From positions 1-6,640 of the forward strand of contig RCNQ01000011.1 in assembly GCA_003731675.1 (NCBI GenBank): a stretch of 6,640 bases of DNA, read 5' to 3'. The notes below the pieces were generated by a model, which saw only the letters and a program-made list of their open reading frames with translations, ran no database searches and was not told the origin of the DNA. Positions within the stretch are counted from its first letter, which is position 1; every line of letters begins with the position of its first letter. Of the stretch, positions 1 through 6,054 are shown in pieces. Source of the DNA: Bacteroidetes/Chlorobi group bacterium ChocPot_Mid. GTDB lineage: Bacteria > Bacteroidota > Ignavibacteria > Kapaibacteriales > UBA2268. A program made the translations under genes and the position numbers.

Positions 1-177
1 AATGTTTCAATGATTGTTTCAAAGTGGGAATTATACTCTGTTAGTGATAATATGGAGATGATTGATATTACAGATGAGGTGGCTCATATAATAAATGGTG
101 ATGAAAAAATCAGGAATTACATAAGGGAATTAATAAAAACTCCTCCAATAGATGATGCTTTTTTTATTGAGGATTGA
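1..177 (+). CDS. C-terminal fragment of an unrecognised protein
   Basis: An open frame runs from the left edge to a TGA at 175-177, giving 58 residues with no start inside the window that is clearly preferred. The tail is acidic and mostly helix-like in composition (for example DEVAHIINGDEKIRNYIREL) and ends in FFIED. It has no cysteine, signal peptide or membrane segment. I do not recognise the family, and the visible part holds no diagnostic motif. The frame is assumed real because it continues uninterrupted from the edge, stops just before a promoter-containing spacer and has coding-like composition. A 150-bp gap separates it from the next gene, so it is probably the end of an upstream transcription unit. 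Confidence 0.6.
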   Translation, partial: NVSMIVSKWELYSVSDNMEMIDITDEVAHIINGDEKIRNYIRELIKTPPIDDAFFIED

Positions 178-238
178 GTAAAAAATCTTATTGTTTCGCT
201 TTTAATTTGAATTAAGATGAATTATTGATATTTCTTTC

Positions 239-268
239 TTGCCAAAATATAAATAATTTATATTTTTG
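239..268 (+). promoter_or_regulatory. Bacteroidota-type promoter of the L,D-transpeptidase gene
   Basis: TTG at 239-241 is followed after 19 bp by TATTTTTG at 261-268. This matches the -33 TTG / -7 TAnnTTTG arrangement known for the Bacteroidota primary sigma factor. Transcription would begin near 273-277, leaving a leader of about 50 nt before the ATG at 328. A start site there would leave almost no leader for the upstream ATG at 283, which supports the downstream start. Confidence 0.6.
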
Positions 269-327
269 TAGTTTTATATTTAATGTTTGATTTTGCGATG
301 AATCAAGAAGAAGGAAAAGTTTTTTTA

Positions 328-1431
328 ATGGTAAGAAAATATTTATTTATTGTGTTTATTATTTTATTTCTTTCTGGATGTGATTTAATAGACAGGAGCT
401 ATGCTTCAATAGATGCAGATACATTAACATTAGAGCAGACTGATGAAATGCTGAAGTTTGAAGCAATAGCCAAACATGATACATTTCCATTGATAAGATA
501 TAATCATTCAATGATTCGTGATATGGAGCACAGGAATCAGATTTTTAAGGAATATCTTTACGATGGGAATAATTGGGCAAAGAATAAGACATTCAGGACA
601 TTGCACAGAGAAGAATTGATATATCTGAGACCGGGAGAGAAGCTGGTAATTCCTGATACATTTATTAGTGACCAGAGAGCATATTCAATATTCCCAGCAT
701 TTTATTGGGAAGCAAGGCATATACCTAAGATTATTATAGTATCGAATGCTTTTCAGGCGTATGCGGCGTATGAATATGGTAAGTTGGTAAGGTTTGCGGC
801 TACTAATACTGGAAAGGAGACAACACAGACATATCCGGGGAGGTATTCATTGGTATGGAAGGAGAGGGAGCACCGCTCATCACTTGACAGTTCTTGGGTA
901 ATGCCCTATAACTTCAATTTTCATGCTAATGCAGGTAACGCTTTTCATCAGTTCGCTATGCCGGGGCGACCAGTATCACACTCTTGTTGCAGGCAGTTTA
1001 TGGAAGATGCAAGGTGGCTTTTTTATTGGGGGGAAGGTTATAAACGTGACTCAACACGTAAAATAATTCCGCTTTCGGGAACTCCGGTTATCATTATTGA
1101 TTACTTTGATTTTTCGCGTAAAAGAGGTGGACCTTGGCTGGAATTAAAATCAAATAAGGACACAATACTCGAACTTCCTAAGGACCCTATGTCAGTTGAA
1201 TGGGCTTTAATACCTTTGTGTCAGATTCCTGAAAATTCGAGATGGAATTTACCTGGTGGTCTGAAAAGATATGTTCATGCTGAAGACACATTAAGAGCAA
1301 GAGGTGTGATAAGACCACATGTTGTATTAATTCAGACTAAGAATTATAATGTTGAAAGACGGAAAAAGATGGTGAGAGAAGAGAAAAAACGGAAAATGAA
1401 AGATATGGAGGAGTTTAAGGAAGTTCAATGA
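328..1431 (+). CDS. Lipoprotein L,D-transpeptidase (YkuD/ErfK family)
   Basis: This predicted envelope enzyme of 367 aa belongs to the YkuD family, which uses an active-site cysteine to make 3-3 peptidoglycan cross-links or attach proteins to the wall. Residues 1-18 form a lipoprotein signal (MVRK, hydrophobic core, LSGC), with Cys18 as the lipidation site. Residues 90-110 (ending YLRPGEKLVIPD) resemble the end of a LysM-like unit. The catalytic domain spans about 133-262: KIIIVSNAFQAYAAYEYG, then YPGRYSL, His207, the core SHSCCR (217-222, Cys220 as likely nucleophile), DARWLFYW, and GTPVIIIDYF. The usual motif is SHGC(I/V)R, so Gly is replaced by Ser. The His207-to-SH spacing of nine residues fits the short-loop subgroup. 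The tail (about 338-367) is highly charged and rich in Lys, Arg and Glu. An in-frame ATG at 283 would add 15 residues before the signal peptide; 328 was chosen because the lipoprotein signal starts there and AAGGAAAA lies at 311-318. Family assignment is firm; exact reaction is inferred. Confidence 0.88.
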   Translation: MVRKYLFIVFIILFLSGCDLIDRSYASIDADTLTLEQTDEMLKFEAIAKHDTFPLIRYNHSMIRDMEHRNQIFKEYLYDGNNWAKNKTFRTLHREELIYLRPGEKLVIPDTFISDQRAYSIFPAFYWEARHIPKIIIVSNAFQAYAAYEYGKLVRFAATNTGKETTQTYPGRYSLVWKEREHRSSLDSSWVMPYNFNFHANAGNAFHQFAMPGRPVSHSCCRQFMEDARWLFYWGEGYKRDSTRKIIPLSGTPVIIIDYFDFSRKRGGPWLELKSNKDTILELPKDPMSVEWALIPLCQIPENSRWNLPGGLKRYVHAEDTLRARGVIRPHVVLIQTKNYNVERRKKMVREEKKRKMKDMEEFKEVQ

Positions 1432-1464
1432 GATTTTTATGTCATTAATTGCTGTTGAAAAAAT

Positions 1465-1492
1465 TGTGGAAAAAATGTGGTGATGTGGAAAA
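1465..1492. repeat. Pair of DnaA-box-like nonamers in a GT-rich spacer
   Basis: TGTGGAAAA occurs at 1465-1473 and again at 1484-1492, 19 bp apart start to start, with a further TGTGG at 1476-1480 between them. Read on the minus strand each is TTTTCCACA, one base from the classical DnaA box TTATCCACA. The element lies in the 187-bp spacer between the transpeptidase stop and the next gene. It may be a DnaA binding site, another regulator's direct repeat, or chance in AT-rich DNA. No AT-rich unwinding element or larger cluster is visible around it. Confidence 0.3.
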
Positions 1493-1607
1493 GTACAGAA
1501 TTTGAATAATTTCAATGAATTATGTATTTTAGTTTTTTATTTGGAGAGAATTTGTTATAATTGCAACTATCATTTTTATAAGAAAGAGAAATTATTAATT
1601 GTAAAAC

Positions 1608-1614
1608 AAGGAGG
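1608..1614 (+). promoter_or_regulatory. Strong Shine-Dalgarno sequence deciding the start at 1619
   Basis: AAGGAGG lies 4 nt before the ATG at 1619. It is the best ribosome binding site in the window, and it shows that translation begins at the signal peptide, not at an in-frame ATG further upstream at 1502. Confidence 0.75.
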
Positions 1615-1618
1615 AATT

Positions 1619-2158
1619 ATGAAGTTAAAAATATCATTAGTATTATTGATAGCAGCAATTGCTATATCCATTGTACCTGATAAGCTATCAGCACAAAGGT
1701 CTTCGTATAATGAAGCAATAACTGTAGAGCCATTGAATTTTTTAATAAATGGAATAATTAATGCGAAATATGAGCAGAAGTTATCACCAACTAATTCATT
1801 TACTGTCGGTGGTCTGCTAGCTTATTCGCATCCATCAGGAGGCACATGGTTAGGTATTGGTGTTGGTGGTTCATACCGCTGGTATGTTGATTTATTTAAG
1901 ACCAGACAAAAGCCAATTCAAGGATTTAGTGTTGGTCCGAGAGCATCAATTTTATATTTATCATTTGATAATGAGCAAGATGCATCAAAGCTAAAAAACG
2001 GTACAATTTTCAGAATCGGTGGAGAAGCGAATTACAAATGGATATGGGATGCTTTTGTGCTTGAAGCGGGGATATTATTGGAATTCCCGGTGTTGAATGG
2101 CTCAGATTTTGAGCCAGGAGCTTTTGGCTTGAATGCTTCAATCGGTTATGCTTGGTAA
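1619..2158 (+). CDS. Small exported protein, probable outer-membrane beta-barrel
   Basis: This 179-aa protein has a clear signal peptide: MKLK, a hydrophobic core to about residue 19, and a cleavage site after LSA at 25|26, leaving mature Gln26. The mature part alternates short amphipathic strands with glycine-rich turns (FTVGGLLAYSHPSGG, WLGIGVGGSYRWYVD, GFSVGPRASILYLSF, FRIGGEANYKWIWD, FVLEAGILLEFPV) and ends GLNASIGYAW. A terminal aromatic residue after an amphipathic strand is typical of outer-membrane barrels recognised by BamA. About eight strands are plausible, as in small OmpA/OmpW-like or DUF3575-type barrels, but I cannot name the family. An in-frame ATG at 1502 would prefix a Cys/Tyr-rich 39-residue stretch; it is rejected because AAGGAGG precedes 1619. 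An intrinsic terminator follows 19 bp after the stop, so the gene is probably transcribed alone. Function is unknown: it may be structural, a porin or an adhesin. Confidence 0.8.
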   Translation: MKLKISLVLLIAAIAISIVPDKLSAQRSSYNEAITVEPLNFLINGIINAKYEQKLSPTNSFTVGGLLAYSHPSGGTWLGIGVGGSYRWYVDLFKTRQKPIQGFSVGPRASILYLSFDNEQDASKLKNGTIFRIGGEANYKWIWDAFVLEAGILLEFPVLNGSDFEPGAFGLNASIGYAW

Positions 2159-2176
2159 AAGGGATTTTGTATATTT

Positions 2177-2214
2177 AAAAAAATCCTCACTAAATTTTGG
2201 TGGGGATTTTTTTT
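2177..2214 (+). terminator. Intrinsic terminator after the first barrel gene
   Basis: The arm ATCCTCAC (2183-2190) pairs with GTGGGGAT (2200-2207) across a 9-nt loop, with one G-T wobble. The helix extends through an A-run (2177-2183) against a T-run (2207-2213), and the 3' side carries a tract of eight T. This is a classical rho-independent terminator starting 19 bp after the stop codon at 2158. It separates the two barrel genes into distinct units. Confidence 0.85.
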
Positions 2215-2287
2215 ATAGTAATAATTAAAGTAATAGTTAATGTTTTAACTTTTCTTCATTTATTTCGTAAAATTGGTAAGAATGGAT

Positions 2288-2293
2288 GAGGAA
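2288..2293 (+). promoter_or_regulatory. Shine-Dalgarno deciding the start at 2297
   Basis: GAGGAA sits 3 nt before the ATG at 2297, much like the close spacing in front of the 1619 gene. In-frame alternatives at 2273 (TTG) and 2282 (ATG) have no comparable site and would add an acidic MDEEF segment in front of the signal peptide. Confidence 0.5.
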
Positions 2294-2296
2294 TTT

Positions 2297-2884
2297 ATGA
2301 GAAAATTAATGTTTATAAGCTTGATAATAGTTTTGGTATTGTGCCAAAATGTTATCGCTAAAGATAAAGTTATTTTAACTGCAACTTACAATAAGAGTTT
2401 CTTTGAGACAAGAAGTTGTGATATGGTAGGTTTGAACTTGGAGATTTTTATCAGTAAGAACGTTAGCTTAAATTATTCTGTTTTATTGGGTGGAGATGGA
2501 AGGAATTTCGCATTGCATTCAACTGGCGGTCTTGTTGGTGGAATACATTTGTTAGGTTATGCATTGGATGCAATTGCAGAAGATGATGGAGAGAGTTCAT
2601 CAGCATTTTATGGAGTTTCAACTATTTTTGCCTTGATGTTACCTGAAGGTGTGAATTTGCATTTGCCTTTGAGCCAATATGTAACATTAGTACCATACAT
2701 TCATCCGTTGGGTTATGATTATTTTGGTCCTCAGGAGACATTAAGCAGTTCACTGGGTTTGAAAGTGATGTATAATATTGATGATAAATTATTAGTAATT
2801 CCACAGATTGGTGTTTCTCTTTTTTATGCAAGTGAGAATACTACAAATTATAATCTGGGTGTTTCAGTCGGATATAAATTTTAG
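2297..2884 (+). CDS. Small exported protein, probable outer-membrane beta-barrel
   Basis: This 195-aa protein starts with a signal peptide (MRKL, hydrophobic core to about residue 16, probable cleavage after VIA at 21|22). The mature chain is rich in predicted beta strands and glycine turns: VILTATYNKSFF, VGLNLEIFISKNVSLNYSVLLGG, then a long glycine/acidic loop (about 78-103), QYVTLVPYIHPLGYDYFG, SSLGLKVMYNIDDKLLVIPQIGVSLFYAS and the terminal strand NLGVSVGYKF. The final Phe and the strand pair joined by NIDDK fit a small outer-membrane barrel. It resembles its upstream neighbour in size and architecture, but I see no convincing sequence similarity between them. I do not recognise a named family. 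The preceding terminator implies its own promoter within 2215-2290, but I could not identify one. The stop codon (2882-2884) directly abuts the stop of the opposing gene. The gene is confidently real; the barrel call is inference. Confidence 0.72.
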   Translation: MRKLMFISLIIVLVLCQNVIAKDKVILTATYNKSFFETRSCDMVGLNLEIFISKNVSLNYSVLLGGDGRNFALHSTGGLVGGIHLLGYALDAIAEDDGESSSAFYGVSTIFALMLPEGVNLHLPLSQYVTLVPYIHPLGYDYFGPQETLSSSLGLKVMYNIDDKLLVIPQIGVSLFYASENTTNYNLGVSVGYKF

Positions 2885-4663
2885 TTATTCTTTATCGAAT
2901 CTGATTATAATAAGTTTGTTTCCTTTTGATGTGATTAATATGTTCTTTAAGGTTATCAGATTTGATTTGTCGGCATCTATATAACCATCCTGCAGAACTT
3001 TATTATTCAGACTAATATTTTGGTAGTAGTATGAGTAATGTTTGCTTACTTTGAATTTTTGAAGTCTTCTTAGTGTGATATCAGTGAAGATGGAGTCGGG
3101 ATTTTTGATTGTTCCGTGAGTAGTATTGAGAGTTTTTGAATTCAATGAAATTTCATAGTAGTCTGGTTCATCAACAATATTTTCCCAGTTTAAGAAGCCG
3201 TTAATAGTACCGTATAAGTCGCCGTCTTCAGGTAAACCATTGCCCGGGTTGCCGTTGGCTGAACAATTGGAAAAAGCAGGATAGCTTTTATTTAAGGAGT
3301 ATTTGAATATTTTATTAATATCATCCTCGGGTTGGAATTCCATAGTGCTGTTTGATGAATGATTTCTACTATCCCAGAAGAATGTGAAGCCCAGACGTGA
3401 ATCGTTGAATTTTTTGATAACGTTAAGTTTTTCAGCCCAGCCAACAATATTGTCATTTTTACCTGCTGTTAAAAACAAATAGGGTAGGCTTTTATTTGAT
3501 GCTATTTTGGTAGCCAAAAGTCCAGCATTAAGTCTGTTGTAAACTGGCATGCTGTCATTTGTCATTAGGTTAGTTTCAAGTTCACCCCAAAGTCGGCTGA
3601 TAACTTTTCTTCTGGGTTTGTTGGCGTTGTAAATGCTGTTACTATTTGGGTCAAAAATAAAGGAATAGTCAAGTTTAGGCACTACAGTGTATGTAGCGGC
3701 AATTTTTTCAGGGAAGCTGAATGACATAAGAATTGCTCCGGAACCACCCATTGAGCCACCTGAGAGGTAGATTCTGTTTGTATCAACTGAGAAGTATTTT
3801 ACAACCCAATCAATAGTCCATTTTACTCTGCGGACAGTATAGTCAATAATGATTCCATCTTTTGGGGTTTCAGAAGGGTTAAAGATATTTAAGTTTTGAT
3901 GATAACCGAACCAATAAGAGTGAAGAATATCATTAGGGAGATAGTCATCAGGAGAAAGTATGATTTCATCGGGGTTTGAAGTTCCTTTGCTGTTGGTAAA
4001 CAAGTTACCAGTTCTTTCGTGCAATGCTACAATCAAAGGAGAATTGGCTTTTTTCGATTTTTCAATTACAGAAAAATTATAAGCAAAGCAATAAGTTGAT
4101 GTCATTGCCGGGTAGAAGATGTTTTCGAATTTGTTTACCCAGTGAGTGTAAATGTTTTGTTTAAATCCCATTGTATCAATAGAAAGTTGATAAACAGCTG
4201 AAACAGGTTCAATTTTTTCATAAACAGGATTTTTCAAGGAATTTTCTCCAAGGATGACAGTGGGAATGATTTTATCATTAACTAAAACAGCAACAGCATA
4301 ATAATATGGTCCATCGAGAGTAGGGGTGTGAACATATAATTCTTTTGTGTCATTCAATGGATTGCCTATGTCATCAATTTTAAAATAAATATTTTTTCCA
4401 AGAAGTTCTGATAGTCTTTTGTTTAATGTTGAATTTGATTCAACTTTAGCAAGGAAATTTGCTTTATTGATATCTGATTCCTTTGTAATAGGGGTTAGTG
4501 AATGATAAATATAATAAGTGATTTTCTTATTTGGTAATGAATTCCATGTTAAGAAGGTTTGTCCGTTTTTGAATAAAGCACGCAAATCTGTTACTGTTTG
4601 CGATAGCAAAGTAGTGCTTAATGAGAGTAGAAATAATGTATAAATTAAAAATTTTTTTATCAT
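2885..4663 (-). CDS. Secreted multidomain alpha/beta-hydrolase (esterase/prolyl-oligopeptidase-like)
   Basis: This 592-aa exported protein has a signal peptide at residues 1-21 (MIKKF, hydrophobic core, cleavage near LLS|Q). Residues about 23-135 look like a fibronectin type III-type beta sandwich: VTDLRALFKNGQTFLTWNS, YYIYHS and the closing strand YYYAVAVLV. An alpha/beta-hydrolase domain follows at about 185-460. Its parts are the strand PLIVALHERTGN (209-220), VDTNRIYLSGGSMGG with nucleophile Ser304 in GGSMG, LFLTAGKND with Asp404, and SRNHS with His435. Order and spacing suit a catalytic triad. At the first strand the common LHG is LHE. Residues about 480-592 form another beta-rich module (LNWENIVDEPDYYEISL, TLRRLQKFKV, LITLKNILI). 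I see no typical type IX secretion C-terminal domain. The substrate cannot be read from sequence; an ester of a polysaccharide or polyester, or a peptide, is possible. No Shine-Dalgarno precedes the ATG, only an A-rich leader. A divergent gene starts 152 bp away. Confidence 0.82.
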   Translation of the reverse strand: MIKKFLIYTLFLLSLSTTLLSQTVTDLRALFKNGQTFLTWNSLPNKKITYYIYHSLTPITKESDINKANFLAKVESNSTLNKRLSELLGKNIYFKIDDIGNPLNDTKELYVHTPTLDGPYYYAVAVLVNDKIIPTVILGENSLKNPVYEKIEPVSAVYQLSIDTMGFKQNIYTHWVNKFENIFYPAMTSTYCFAYNFSVIEKSKKANSPLIVALHERTGNLFTNSKGTSNPDEIILSPDDYLPNDILHSYWFGYHQNLNIFNPSETPKDGIIIDYTVRRVKWTIDWVVKYFSVDTNRIYLSGGSMGGSGAILMSFSFPEKIAATYTVVPKLDYSFIFDPNSNSIYNANKPRRKVISRLWGELETNLMTNDSMPVYNRLNAGLLATKIASNKSLPYLFLTAGKNDNIVGWAEKLNVIKKFNDSRLGFTFFWDSRNHSSNSTMEFQPEDDINKIFKYSLNKSYPAFSNCSANGNPGNGLPEDGDLYGTINGFLNWENIVDEPDYYEISLNSKTLNTTHGTIKNPDSIFTDITLRRLQKFKVSKHYSYYYQNISLNNKVLQDGYIDADKSNLITLKNILITSKGNKLIIIRFDKE

Positions 4664-4815
4664 TATGTTGTTTTTGTTTTTGAAAAAAATATAAATTACT
4701 GCTAAAATATTAATTAATGAAATTTTGAAGTGAATATTGATTTTTTATTGTGAATTAGTATTTTAATGAAATAATTTGTAATTTAAATAATTATTGATTT
4801 ATGATTGGGTAATAA
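4664..4815. promoter_or_regulatory. Divergent intergenic region between hydrolase and YitT genes
   Basis: This 152-bp, very AT-rich spacer must hold promoters for both outward-facing genes. Toward the YitT gene, TTG at 4748-4750 is followed after 20 bp by ATAATTTG (4771-4778), which keeps the TTTG of the Bacteroidota -7 element but not an aligned TA. Toward the hydrolase gene I see only a poor -7 match, TATATTTT read on the minus strand near 4686-4693. No clear operator palindrome stands out. Confidence 0.35.
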
Positions 4816-5784
4816 ATGAATCCTTTTTTATTTAATATCGCATATAAAATAGCTTCGATGCGGTCTGGGAGGTACAAAAAGCTGAAGAATCAAAGTAGTA
4901 CAGAAGAGACGAGAAAAACTCTTGTAAGCTTTTCGTATTATTTTAGTAACACTATATACATTTTATTAGGAGCTTTTTCTGCAGGTTTTGGGCTAAAAGG
5001 TTTTTTACTGCCAAACGGTTTTATTGATGGAGGTGTAACGGGCATTTCTTTGTTAGTATCTATTAAGACAGGTTTTTCTTTGCCTTTATTAATTTTATTG
5101 ATTAATATCCCTTTTTTCATATTTGGATTTACGCAGATAGGGAAGTGGTTTGTAGTGAAGAGTATATTGGCTATCGGGTGTTTAGCATTGGTATTATTTG
5201 CTATAGATTTTCCGGTAATGACTAATGATAAATTGCTTGTTTCGGTGTTTGGTGGTTTTTTCTTGGGTGCAGGTATTGGTTTGTCGATCAGAGGTGGTGC
5301 TGTAATTGACGGCACAGAAATTTTGGCAATATTCACAAGTAAAAAGATGGGTTTTACTGTAGGTGATTTTATTGCGGGTTTTAATATTTTATTGTTTATT
5401 GTTGCGGCTTATTTGCTGTCAGTGGAACAGGCGTTGTATGCAATTCTGACATATTTAGCGGCATCGAAAACAGCTGATTTTGTTATAGAAGGAGTTGAGG
5501 AATATACAGGTGTTCATATTGTATCTGAATATTCTGATGAGATACGGTGGATGATAATTAATAAGTTGGGAAGAGGTGTAACTGTACTGACTGGTAAGCG
5601 AGGTTTTTCTAAGGAAGGAGAAGAACCTGAACCGATAGAAATGCTTTATACTGTTATGACGAGACTGGAATTGCAGGGCTTGAAAAAGGAAGTTCAGAAA
5701 ATTGACCCCAAAGCTTTTATGACAATGGTAACTATAAATGATATTAAAGGTGGTATGATTAAGAAGAGAACGATAAAGGATTAG
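4816..5784 (+). CDS. YitT-family integral membrane protein (DUF161 plus DUF2179)
   Basis: This 322-aa protein matches the YitT/YqfU family, conserved inner-membrane proteins of unknown transport or regulatory function. A polar, basic segment (1-40) precedes about five to six membrane spans at roughly 44-63, 66-84, 87-107, 112-131, 139-158 and 184-213. Family signatures are LLPNGFIDGGVTGISLL (64-80) and RGGAVIDGTEILAIFTSKK (159-177). The soluble C-terminal domain (about 231-315) is the DUF2179 type, with GVHIVSEYSDEI, LGRGVTVLTGKRGF, YTVMTRLE and IDPKAFMTM. The chain is longer than the roughly 280-290 aa common in the family, because of the N-terminal segment and a short Glu/Pro-rich insert (KEGEEPEPIE). 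The ATG at 4816 has only a weak GGGT upstream. The next in-frame ATG (4858) has no ribosome binding site either and would shorten the basic leader. The gene stands alone, divergent from the hydrolase and 321 bp before gyrA. Family assignment is firm; cellular role is not known. Confidence 0.9.
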   Translation: MNPFLFNIAYKIASMRSGRYKKLKNQSSTEETRKTLVSFSYYFSNTIYILLGAFSAGFGLKGFLLPNGFIDGGVTGISLLVSIKTGFSLPLLILLINIPFFIFGFTQIGKWFVVKSILAIGCLALVLFAIDFPVMTNDKLLVSVFGGFFLGAGIGLSIRGGAVIDGTEILAIFTSKKMGFTVGDFIAGFNILLFIVAAYLLSVEQALYAILTYLAASKTADFVIEGVEEYTGVHIVSEYSDEIRWMIINKLGRGVTVLTGKRGFSKEGEEPEPIEMLYTVMTRLELQGLKKEVQKIDPKAFMTMVTINDIKGGMIKKRTIKD

Positions 5785-6020
5785 ATATTTTTTTGTTAAT
5801 TAACGAACAATTAAAAGTGAAATGTTTTGTTTTTAATTTTATTGAATTTAATATCTTCGAAATAATTTTATTAAGATTAAAGGTAAAGATATTGTCATGA
5901 AATTAGTAAATATTAATATATAATTTCGATATCATAGAAAAAGAACTCCACAAAATCTTAACAATCGCATAATATGTTGAAAAATATTGGCTTACGTATG
6001 TATTATTTTATTAATATTAT

Positions 6021-6052
6021 TCAAATTCTCTTAGAATAATTGAGGTTTTTTT
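6021..6052 (+). terminator. Weak hairpin plus T-tract upstream of gyrA
   Basis: ATTCT (6025-6029) pairs with AGAAT (6033-6037) around a CTT loop. The flanking TCAA (6021-6024) pairs with TTGA (6040-6043) past a two-base AA bulge. After GG come seven T (6046-6052). It could be a late, weak terminator for the YitT transcript that shields gyrA from read-through. It could equally be an operator-like dyad overlapping the expected -33 zone of the gyrA promoter. The stem is AT-rich and short, so confidence is low. Confidence 0.3.
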
Positions 6053-6054
6053 CG

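Noticed and set aside
185..220. ATCTTA/TAAGAT inverted pair after the first partial gene as a terminator
   Set aside because: Only six pairs around a loop of more than 20 nt and no following T-tract.
283..327. Upstream ATG that would extend the transpeptidase by 15 residues
   Set aside because: It would bury the lipoprotein signal behind an acidic segment, and it lies within about 10 nt of the predicted transcription start. The ATG at 328 has AAGGAAAA upstream and begins the signal peptide.
1327..1515. Minus-strand open frame of about 62 codons
   Set aside because: Mostly antisense to the Lys/Glu-rich end of the transpeptidase gene; its Phe/His/Ser-rich composition is a by-product of that.
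1502..1618. Upstream ATG that would extend the first barrel protein by 39 residues
   Set aside because: The extension is rich in Cys, Tyr and Asn and unlike an exported protein's N-terminus, whereas AAGGAGG directly precedes 1619.
2273..2296. Upstream TTG (2273) and ATG (2282) starts for the second barrel protein
   Set aside because: Neither has a good ribosome binding site, and both add an acidic stretch before the signal peptide; GAGGAA precedes 2297.
2622..2831. Minus-strand open frame of about 69 codons
   Set aside because: Lies wholly inside the second barrel gene on the opposite strand, with no ribosome binding site or recognisable protein.
4938..5336. Minus-strand open frame of 132 codons rich in Pro, Lys and Asn
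   Set aside because: Antisense shadow of the membrane-span region of the YitT gene, which has strong family signatures.
5977..6006. E. coli-like promoter TTGAAA-N18-TATTAT upstream of gyrA
   Set aside because: Matches the sigma-70 pattern, but the other signals point to a Bacteroidota-type sigma factor, and such matches are frequent in AT-rich DNA. The TATTTTTG box nearer the gene fits better.
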